29,598 bases of DNA, taken from NCBI GenBank assembly GCA_000151295.1, contig GG745365.1, forward strand, positions 212,580 through 242,177, in the 5' to 3' direction. Position numbers and translations under genes: made by a program. Positions 8,956-17,138 of the stretch are shown one piece after another (the stretch's first letter is position 1; each line of letters starts with the position of its first letter). The stretch is from Allomyces macrogynus ATCC 38327. Lineage: Eukaryota > Blastocladiomycota > Blastocladiomycetes > Blastocladiales > Blastocladiaceae. Under the pieces are notes generated by a model, which saw nothing but the letters and a program-made list of their open reading frames with translations, had not been told where the DNA came from and ran no database searches.

Positions 8956-11418
8956 GGTGGTGCGATTCGCGTCGTGTGCGGGGTAGTTGGGCTCAGGGTG
9001 GGGTGGAATGGACTCGGTAGAGTGCAGACTGCAGTTCGATCCGCCGTGGAGCCGATGATGGGCGTGCTGGCGTCGATGGTCGCGGTCGTGGGTGCAGCAG
9101 CGTCGCGGGCGCGGTTGCAGCAAGTCGGGGCGGTCGGCAAGACGTTGGCGACGGTGGGGGAAGCGAGGACTCTGTCGTCAGAGCAGAGCCGACGGTGGCT
9201 CGTGGCGCCCCGCTGGCGGCTCGAACGAGAGCGGTTCTCTCGTTGCGGCGCGCACACGTTGGCACTTTTTTGCTTCTGCTTTTGCTTTTTGTTTGCTTTT
9301 TGCTCCAGAAGCCACGCAACGAAAAGCTCAACGGGTTATAACCCTTTTCGCGATGCGATCATGTGAGCGCGCAAATCAGTCCAAATTATTCTGTTGGACT
9401 CGGCACAAGTCTACAAGCCGAGATCCTCCACCTGCCCTGCCCTCAAAACAAAAAAATACAGGTACGGCGCACCAAAACGTAAAAGCAGCAGCCACACGTC
9501 GGCATGTGCCCACCCGGGAACGCCCATGCATGAGTATGCGGCCGATCTGCATCGACATAAGTATTAATGCTCTTCTGGCCCAGGATATAAAGACAGTCCA
9601 TCATGAACTCGTGCCGATCTCGCTCATAAGCGACCATATGCCACTGAACACGACGACGACAATGATGACCAGCGAAACGTTTGGCACCGCCGCGCCCCCA
9701 CCTGGTCATGATTGAGTTTGTTCCTGTTGCACTGCCACGTGTTACAGTGCCGCCGGTCGCGCACCCGCCCGCCAAGAAGCTCGTGCAGTAAGAATGCCGC
9801 TGCTGTCGCGTCGACCACCGAAACGAGTGTCTCGGTGGCGCTTGAGACGGCCGAGCCCGCGTCTGGCATAGTGCTGTCACGGCAGGCGCGCTTGTTGCGG
9901 CTGCTGATGGCGCGGCGGTCGTTGTGCGGCGTCACCGCCTCCGCCGCAACCAGGCTGCGCGCGGCCACGCTTTGCAGACCGACGAGCACGAGGTGACCGT
10001 GCTTTCAGTGAAGTGACTGTGCTGCCGGTGTAGGCTGCGCGATGTGTGATCAGGTGGGTGATCACTCGTTGTATCGTTTGTTTTGCATCGACCTTTATTA
10101 TTGCATTGCGCATCAGCTTATTCAATTCCTTTCATTTGGTTCTTTTTGATCGACCCGCTCTCCTGACGAGCTGTCGGATCTCACCTATTGCCCATTGCCC
10201 ATTGTCTGATGCTGCCACTGACAGTCTTTGCAGACCAAATTGATTGCTTGTTTCGCTGTCGCGGCTGTCGTCGAGCGCCGTGAGAATCTTCTCCACCCGA
10301 TAGAATAACCCTGGGAGAAGGCTAGGACGAAGGAACGATTTGACAATGGGCGACTGACGGGCATCAGACGCAGGTCTCCCGCTCTGTCCAGCATTTGGGC
10401 CACCAATGCCTATTCGCGATGTGCACGTCAGCAAAGACGCGAGACAATCCTGTCCTTATGTCTCGGATGTTTGGCCGCGGTGAGCTGATGGCAGGCTCCT
10501 GCGTGCCGATCGTACGAATGCTGACTGCATACTGGCCGATCATATCTCTTGCGGGTTGTGATTCGTGCGTGCCCATACCAATCCTCCCATTCATGCTTCC
10601 TTTCGACATTGGTTCCATTTTCCTGCTTGCCGTAGGCCGCAGAACATAAGTGACGACATCTGACAATTCGAACCCATTCCTCTCTTTGACTGACCCTAAA
10701 ACTCGAAGTTCTTATACAAATCGAAAGCCCTTCCTCAAATCTTCCAGAAAAACAGGTTTCGTCGTGCTTGGAGGGGTTGCGGATGAGTTTTGGCGGTTCA
10801 AAAAATCTGATTTCCTCATTCTGCGGCCGACGGCACTTCCGCTGCGGCGCTCTCCACCGTCATCCTTACCTGCTCCCCATCATGAGCACATGCAGCCCGC
10901 CGAACTTTCGCGATCGTGGGGCACCTGTCACCACTGCTGTTGCCGTCGCGGGTGGGCCGAGGCGACAGATCTCCCGTTCCCCGACCTGGCGGCCCACTCA
11001 CTTCCCATCAGCGACTCGCTCCCTGGTGCGGACCTCACCGACCCCGCTCCCATCGGCGATCCACCCCCAGTACTGGTTCGTGCGACCGGCTTCCAGCCGC
11101 TCCCAGCCAGCGAGCGGGCTCCATGGCGGAATCACCCGCACCTGATCACGGCCTTGTGGGGGTCAATCGGCTCAGGTCACCCGAGTCGTGCATGGCATCG
11201 GCTTTCATTTACAATATTGACCGTCAACGACAAGCGACAACGACGCGACGGCCAACCAGCACCACGTGCCGCATCGCCGTCGCGCTCCTCAGGCGAAGAC
11301 GTAGCCTGCCCGCACCCGTGCTCACGGGGGCGAGGGAGATTTTAAATTACAAAATGAACGACGCACGAGCGCGTCGATCGCGGGCGCTCCAAGCTCTTCA
11401 CGCCCTTGGGCCCCCACA
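8956..11418. other. Long stretch without a recognised gene
   Basis: About 2.46 kb between the Rab start and the stop of the I9 gene. The first part (8956-9370) is GC-rich and includes the Rab promoter, with a T-rich tract at about 9266-9302. A weak small-protein candidate lies at 9601-9989. The part 10020-10700 is clearly less GC-rich. It has minus-strand frames of 100 codons (10132-10434 and 10364-10666) and an 84-codon plus-strand frame, none recognised. A 231-codon plus-strand frame (10650-11345) is Pro/Arg/Ser-rich with no domain. No tRNA, repeat or transposon signature was found. Confidence 0.45.
9601..9989 (-). CDS. Possible small tail-anchored membrane protein
   Basis: Weak candidate, not recognised. 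Its main support is a last exon (about 9701-9601) after a plausible acceptor (CATGACCAG). This encodes GGAAVPNVSLVIIVVVVFSG followed by a short tail (IWSLMSEIGTSS) and a stop, that is, one hydrophobic helix of about 14-18 residues near the C-terminus. Upstream a minus-strand frame starting at 9989 encodes a Ala/Ser-rich stretch ending FLLHELLGG before a possible GTGCGC donor near 9767. The phase of the join is not secured. A Sec61-beta or SNARE-like tail anchor was considered, but no family motif is visible. Confidence 0.22.
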
Positions 11419-12028
11419 CTACATTGCGTCAAGCCCCATCACCGCGGCGCCCACGAGCCCCGGCTCCTTACTCCCCTTCCCGGCCTTGATCTTCCCCTCT
11501 TCCTCGGCCGACATGGCACGCACGATCCCGTTCTTCTCGACCGCCTCGATCGCGACGTGCGCCGCGCTCAACTCACGCAGCCGCGCGGCAATCGTCGCCG
11601 GCACGCGCGCGGCCACCGCGTCAATAATCGTGTATTGGAACCGCACGTCGGCGCCCGTGTCGCGCAGCGCGCCCGCAAGCGTGTCGCCCGTGACCGTCGC
11701 GCCGCCGGTGGACGCCTTGGTGAAGGAGCGGACGAGCGAGGACGCGGCGTCGCCGGATTGCAGAGCGGCGACGAGTTCGGCACGCGTCAGTTGTTTCGGG
11801 ACCGGGGCGCCCGAGGATTCGGGCCGAGGTGCCGGGCTTGTAGTACGAGATGATGAGGTCTGGCAGATGGGCAGCGTGGTTGAGCGGGTGCAAGAAAGGA
11901 CGTGGTTTTTGCGGGGGTGGAGGGGGTGGAGGGGGCGGAGACTCACCTTCGGTCGCGGTCGCGGAGGCCATGGTGGCGAGGACGGCGAGAAGCACGACGA
12001 GCACGGCCAGGAGGTTGGGGAACTGCAT
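11419..12028 (-). CDS. Secreted I9 inhibitor-like protein (apparent frameshift)
   Basis: Resembles the subtilisin propeptide-like I9 inhibitors (Pbi2 type), which block subtilisin-class serine proteases. Exon 1 (12028-11947) encodes a signal peptide (MQFPNLLAVLVVLLAVLATM, then ASATATE) and has a perfect GTGAGT donor. Exon 2 (11859-11419) opens with the I9 first strand DLIISYYKPGTS. The rest of the fold (VRFQYTIIDAVAARVP, then HVAIEAVEKNGIV) is in another frame, offset by one base near 11821-11827. Removing one base there would give an open frame of about 173 aa. The coding length being 3n+1 agrees with a single extra base. It is either an assembly indel or a recently broken gene. The region between strand 1 and the helix is longer than in Pbi2. 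Confidence 0.65.
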
Positions 12029-12678
12029 TGGTTGGATCGGCGGTCCCGCTGCTGGGTCGGATTCGTGATGATTGATGCCGACTGGTTGGAGTGCGACGAG
12101 TACGGCGGTGTGGTGTCGATTGCTTTTGTAGATGTTAAGGTTGGTGAGGTTGGCGATGGAAGCCAGGCCAAACGCGAATGAAATGGAGGGTCGCGACGAT
12201 CTGAGGCTGACGTTGGCGCATCGTTTTGGCTGCAAACACAGAGGCGAAGGCCGCAAACGTCGGCAAAGCACGGCAAAGCGCGACACTCAACGTTCCTGAA
12301 CGTTCCACGATTGCAGCGGACGTGTTCTGTGGAGGAGCGAAGGAGAAAACAGACATCGACGTAATTCCGTGGAGCAGGACCCAACGCGCCCTGACGAGCA
12401 GTGCAGCGAGCGCTTCCGTTCTGCACAAGAAATAATGTTATTCCACGACGACACGGCGCTGGCTTTGGTAGAAATGCGGCGGAGAGAACGATAAACCAAC
12501 AAAGCGACAAAAAAACAAAAATCGACGGAAACAACCCCCTTCGCGCGGCCCATGGGTCCCTCTCCAACGCGCATGCCTTGCCACGGCTCAAATCGACGAT
12601 TCGACTCGGCTCGACTCGGCTCGACTCGGCTCGACTCGGCTCGACTCGGCTCGACTCGACGCGCACTGACTAGAACGC
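12029..12678. other. Intergenic: 5' of the I9 gene, 3' of SUB2
   Basis: 650 bp between two minus-strand genes. It contains the I9 promoter on the left and the SUB2 3' flank, including the 10-bp tandem repeat, on the right. Long minus-strand frames extending through it have no recognisable domain; the RVESSR-like peptide is only translated repeat. Confidence 0.5.
12601..12660. repeat. 10-bp tandem repeat, about six copies
   Basis: Five perfect copies of TCGACTCGGC plus a sixth ending CGAC. The array starts about 18 bp downstream (transcript sense) of the SUB2 stop codon at 12679, so it probably lies in the 3' UTR. The unit is not a multiple of three and codes for nothing. Confidence 0.95.
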
Positions 12679-14796
12679 CTACACCGACGACGGAGCCGTG
12701 GCCGCCGCAGCCGCGGCCGCGGCCGCGGGCGCCGCGACATTGTTCATATAGAGCGCCTTGTCGATCGTCTCCGGCAGCGGCTCGATCGTGACCTCAAAGT
12801 TCTTCTGCACGTCGTTCAACACGTCCGTGTCCTCCTTGGACGCGATGAACGTGACGGCCAGACCCTTGGTCCCGAACCGCCCCGCACGGCCGACGCGGTG
12901 CAGGTAGGACGCGCGTGAGTCGGCCATGTCGTAGTTGATGACGAGGTTGACGCGCTCGATATCAATACCACGGCCCATGACGTCGGTCGCCACGAGAATG
13001 CGCTTCTCCATGTTCTTGAACCCCTGGTACCGCTTGAGCCGCTCCTCCTGCTTCATGTGCGAGTGGACCGCGACCACGGGGAAGTGCAGGCCCTCGAGCA
13101 GCTTGGCAAGCGCCTCGGCGCGCATCGTCGTCTTGACAAACACGCAGCACTGGTTNNNNNNNNNNNNNNNNNNNNNNNNNNNNNNNNNNNNNNNNNNNNN
13201 NNNNNNNNNNNNNNNNNNNNNNNNNNNNNNNNNNNNNNNNNNNNNNNNNNNNNNNCGGGGAGCGTCGCGTAGTACTGCTTGAGCCCGTGCAGCGTGAGCT
13301 TGGCCTCATTGTCGACGTAAATCTCGAGCGGCGAGACCATGACCGCTTGCACACGGCCTTGACCTCGGGCGTGAGCGTCGCCCGAGAACATCATCACCTG
13401 CTTCTGGTGCGGCGTCGCGCGGAAAATCTGCTGCACGTCGGCGCGCATGTCGACGGCCTCGAGCAGCTTGTCGCACTCGTCGAGCACAAAGTGCTTCACG
13501 TTGCGCAGCGAAATCTTGCTGTCGCGCACAAACGCCTTGAGTCGCCCGGGCGTCGCCACCAGGATCTGCGGGCGCTGCGAGTGCAGCCGTGACACGTCCT
13601 CGTCGTACCGCGTGCCGCCAAACACGGCCTCGATCTTGGCGCCCGTCATGTACTTGCTAAACCGCACATACTCGTTCTTGATCTGGAACGCCAGCTCGCG
13701 CGTGTGGCACAGCACAATCACGCGCACCGACGCCGCCGGGTCGGACGAAGCGGCCGCAGCGGTAAAGTCGAGCTGCTGCAACGTCGACAGAACAAAGACG
13801 GCCGTCTTGCCCATGCCCGACTTGGCCTGGCACAGAATGTCGGTGCCGAAAATCGCCTGCGAAATGGTTTCCTGCTGGACTGGAAATGCGGGAAGCAGGT
13901 GGGTGGGGTCACCGACGGCGACTCTGGACACGGGGACGCGGGGCGGGCTGTGTCGAGTCTGTTGGTCGTCGAGGTCCGGTGCCTGCGCGCGCGCCGTTGC
14001 TTGCCGTCATGTATGTTGAGCAGGTTCGAGAATGTGCGTGTCGACCAAACAAGAAAATCGTCGATGGTATTGAGGATCCTCGGCATATCCATGGTGCCGG
14101 GCGCGGGTGCCGGGTCGGTCCTGTGACCGCCAGACGGGCAGACCGCCGTTCGAGTGACTTGGTCGGCTCGGGGCTCCATTGAGCCCGTCGAGGCCGTCAC
14201 CACGTCGCACGAGCGGCGACGGACGTGCTCGTCAAAAAGCACCGTCGGCGGCCACCGAAAACAGCGCGTGTGGTTTCCGCCGACCGCCACGGCCGCACAC
14301 GACCGCAGGAGCCGGCCGGCCGGCCATGACAATCCCTCGACAAGCCGGCACCGCGATCAAGAAAAATCGCTCAAGCAGCGCAATAAAAGAACGACTCGAG
14401 CGACGAGGGCAGGACATGACAAAGAGGCAGGGGCGCGCGCGAGGACCAACGAGCACGTCGACGACTTGCCAACCGCGTTGCGTTGCGTTGCGTGGTTTAG
14501 GTGGTGGACATACCCTCGGACGGGTGCTCGAAACCGCAGTCGGTGATGGCGCGCAGCAGCTCGGGCTTGAGCAAAAAGTCGCGGAACGACGTCGCGTGAA
14601 TGCCCACATACGAGCCCTTGGCGTCCTTGCCGCCGGGCGCGGCGCCGTCGGCCGCGTCCTGCACAGCGGCCGCAGCGGTAACGGGGGCCATGGGCGCGGC
14701 CACCGACGCCGTCAGGTTGGGGTGCGCGACCTCGACCTCGTCGTCCTCGTAGTCGAGGAGATCCGGGTCGTCGTGCTTGGACAGGTTCGCGGCCAT
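12679..14796 (-). CDS. SUB2: DECD-box RNA helicase Sub2/UAP56 (with assembly gap)
   Basis: ATPase of spliceosome assembly and TREX-dependent mRNA export. Exon 1 (14796-14514) starts [20 protein letters not shown], the acidic Sub2 N-terminus. It has an Ala-rich insert, then [20 protein letters not shown] with the Q-motif region to GFEHPSE. A 634 bp intron (GTATGT...TTTCCAG), long for this window, leads to exon 2 (13879-12679). Motif I is AKSGMGKT, Ib [24 protein letters not shown]. Motif III (SAT) is lost in the raw frame: FSGDAHARG appears where FSATLTPEV is expected, because one extra base near 13379-13383 is offset by one missing base near 13340. A 100-N gap removes roughly 20 residues before [10 protein letters not shown]. 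The C-terminus has an unusual poly-Ala extension (about 10 Ala). Confidence 0.95.
13156..13255. other. Assembly gap (100 N)
   Basis: Exactly 100 N, a conventional placeholder of unknown true length. From Sub2 conservation the missing coding sequence is about 60 nt between YYATLP and NQCCVF, so the gap is probably over-sized. Confidence 0.98.
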
Positions 14797-15189
14797 GGTG
14801 GGCAGAGAAATTGCGGGGAAGAGGGTAGAGAGGAGGGTGCAGCGACGGCAGAAGTTGCGGCAAAGGCGCGCTTGCGGTCAGAGAGGCGAGGGGGTGCTGA
14901 GCGGGAGGGTGTCAGGCACGGGGTCGGTACGGCGTCGTCGAGCTTGCAAGCAGCGTCGTCGTCGTCGTCGTGTCGGTTGGTCGTCGAGCTGGCTGTCGGC
15001 GCGAGGGACAGGCAGCGGACGCGGAGCGACGGGCCGTGGTTGGCGCTGGAGCGTCTTGACCAAGTCAATGGGTGCGAGCTGCGTCAGCTGACGTCGCATG
15101 ACCGGATACTGACCGCGCTGTCGCAAATGGCTCCGTGCTCTCCCTGCCCGATTCTTCTGTCCTTCCTCCATAAATATGTAATAATCGAC
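14797..15189. other. Intergenic: 5' of SUB2, 3' of the phosphatase
   Basis: 393 bp between two minus-strand genes. It includes a GTC-triplet run near 14950-14975 and is otherwise unremarkable GC-rich sequence. A long plus-strand frame (14179-15543) crosses it but is antisense to both neighbours and has no domain. Confidence 0.5.
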
Positions 15190-16424
15190 CTACACTCGCT
15201 CGAGCTCGCGCACGACCCGCGCCTGCAGCTCGTCGCCCGTCGACCACAGCACTGCCGCGCACGGCACGCGCGTCTGCGCCACGTACCACGGCTCCCGATC
15301 ACCGTCCCTCACGACCGTGTTCGTATTCGCGCGACAGGAATAGCCCTGGCGCACCGGCATCCCCACGGCAAGTTCCGCGACCAGGTTCTCGACACTCTCC
15401 ACCGCAAACAGCTCGCGGTGCAGACGGCGATCGGCGCGCACAAACGCGCAGTCGACGAGCCCCAGGGCGAGCGGGCACAGATCATTGTACCCGTCGCCCA
15501 CATAGAAGACGCGGTCGTATTGGATGCGTGCTGGTGGAGATGAGAAACGTCGCGGACCGGTCAGTTGGGGCGGTCGAGTCGCAACAACAAAATCGCGTCG
15601 AGACGAACGTACACGAGAGGTACTCGGCCAGCTGCGCCGACTTGCACAGGTTCCAATTACACCGCTGTCGTGGACAGTTGGCCGCGACGAGTTTCCCGCT
15701 GCCGTTGATTGGTGCGCTCGGTTTGGTCTGCAGCGGCGCAATCTCAAGCAGGTCGTGACCCGAAACCGACCGCACGACCCGCGACTGGTTCGTGATAATG
15801 TCGCGCACGCAGTGTCGAACTCCATAGCTCTGCTTGGCGGAAGAACGCGTCAGCCAACGTGGTCATTGTCCACCCATCGGTGAAAGCACGTGTGCTGCGC
15901 AACGCGAACACGTACCTCGAGAATCGACTCGATGAAAAACGTGTTGGCGTCCGAGACGACAATCACGTCCACGTTGCGCGCGTGCAGGTCGTGCAGCAGC
16001 GCGACGGTGCCGCGATGCATCGGAATCGTCGCGAGCAAGTTGCGGAGAGCCGTCACGTCGGCCAGTGCCTTAGACTCGAACAGGCCGGCAATCTCTACGA
16101 GACGCGTTGAATCATCGTCAGAGTCGTGTCACTCTCCTCCAGACCGACGGCAGACGCGTCGCTACCTTCGTTCACGAGGTGCACCCAATTCTCGCCGTCG
16201 CGGTGCCGTGCAGCCATGCGCGTCATGGCAACTTCGGCGTCGGGCCGCGTGCCGCCGAGCGTAATCGCCCATTCGTCGCTGTCGGCGTCGATCAGCGAGT
16301 AGTCAAAGTCGCACACGACGAGCGCGCGCGGCAGAGGCGATGGCAGCCGGTAGTCGATGACCGGACGCGTGGGCGGCGTGACGGGGCTCGCGCCGGGTGG
16401 CGTTGGGGGTAGCAGAGACGACAT
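15190..16424 (-). CDS. PHOSPHO-family (pyridoxal-phosphate phosphatase-like) HAD phosphatase
   Basis: Haloacid-dehalogenase phosphatase of the PHOSPHO1/PHOSPHO2 type; known members act on phosphocholine/phosphoethanolamine or pyridoxal 5'-phosphate. Exons: 16424-16166, 16094-15916, 15829-15613 and 15530-15190, giving about 331 aa. Motif I is CDFDYSLIDADSDEW, with nucleophile Asp39 and acid/base Asp41. Motif II is VIVVSDANTFFIESILE. A Cys-bearing segment (CPRQRCNWNLCKSAQLAEYL) matches the family's CxxxxCK region. Motif III/IV is VFYVGDGYNDLCP. Donors are GTAGCG, GTACGT and GTACGT; intron 1 contains CTGAC before CGTAG. The segment between SYGVRHC and the Cys motif has a longer insert than human PHOSPHO. 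The start at 16424 leaves a 33-residue Pro-rich lead; an upstream in-frame ATG (16592) is less likely. Substrate not determinable. Confidence 0.87.
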
Positions 16425-17138
16425 GGTGGAGTTTGGGCCGTGTGGAGCTTGGTGTCGCGAGTGGAAGAGTCGAAGAGAGAGAAAGGGGAGCGGGTCCAAC
16501 TCGTCGTTGGGAGGGGGTCGAGGGGCCAAAATCGTTGACTGGAGTTGGTCGGCCTCGACTGGAAAGGAGAGACGAGGAGGAGGGAGCGGCAATCAACTCG
16601 TGTTGGGCGGCTGGGATTATTTCCTGGTCGTTTGTGGTTGTCGCGTCGCTTTGGCGTCGCGCCGAGGACAGGCGCCAAGACGAGCTTTTGCTGAGCGTGC
16701 GGACCGTCGAATGCGCCATGATCCGCCTCGTTTTCGGCTTCATTGCAGCTCGTCGACACGCACGTCGGTTGGGCACTGGGCCGCGACTGATAAAAGTGGA
16801 TATTGTGTGTGATTATAGAATAAACCAGGTGAATCACCGGCCTGTCGCAGTAGTCCAACACGCGTGCGACAATCCACCGCAGCTGCATGGACGCTTGTTG
16901 CTCTTCCTTCGCCACCGCAGCTCGCCACGACCAAACCACCGGTCCACCACCGTCAGCCCTGCCAACGACGCGTACTCGAGCACCGACCATCGCCCACGGC
17001 CCCAACGACGACAGCAACCGCACGACCGCGCCCGCGACTGCCTGCACCGTGTTGGCGCCGACGTGCGCGCCCGCCAACCCCTTGTCGCCGTCCTCTGGAG
17101 CCTCCTCCATCAACCACGACCCTGCTGCGATCGTCACC
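16425..17138. promoter_or_regulatory. Divergent intergenic region, phosphatase / SCY1-like kinase
   Basis: 714 bp between two divergent start codons, so it holds both promoters and 5' UTRs. Open frames on both strands are Arg/Pro-rich GC artefacts. No specific factor site was identified. Confidence 0.45.

Noticed and set aside
10916..12181. 421-codon plus-strand open frame
   Set aside because: Largely antisense to the I9 gene, whose signal peptide, GTGAGT donor and family motifs are on the other strand. No domain in the plus-strand product.
12679..12745. GCC-rich run as a separate repeat element
   Set aside because: It encodes the poly-Ala end of Sub2 in frame, just before the stop codon.
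14018..14034. GGTTCGAGA resembling a tRNA B box
   Set aside because: No matching A box, no cloverleaf stems, and it lies within the SUB2 intron. No tRNA can be supported.
14179..15543. 454-codon plus-strand open frame
   Set aside because: Antisense to SUB2 exon 1, its upstream region and the phosphatase. Composition is Arg/Gly/Ser-rich with no domain, as expected for a shadow frame in GC-rich sequence.
16069..16103. 35-nt intron in the phosphatase gene
   Set aside because: A longer intron (16165-16095) with donor GTAGCG, internal CTGAC and acceptor CGTAG fits phase and the family better and matches the usual intron size.
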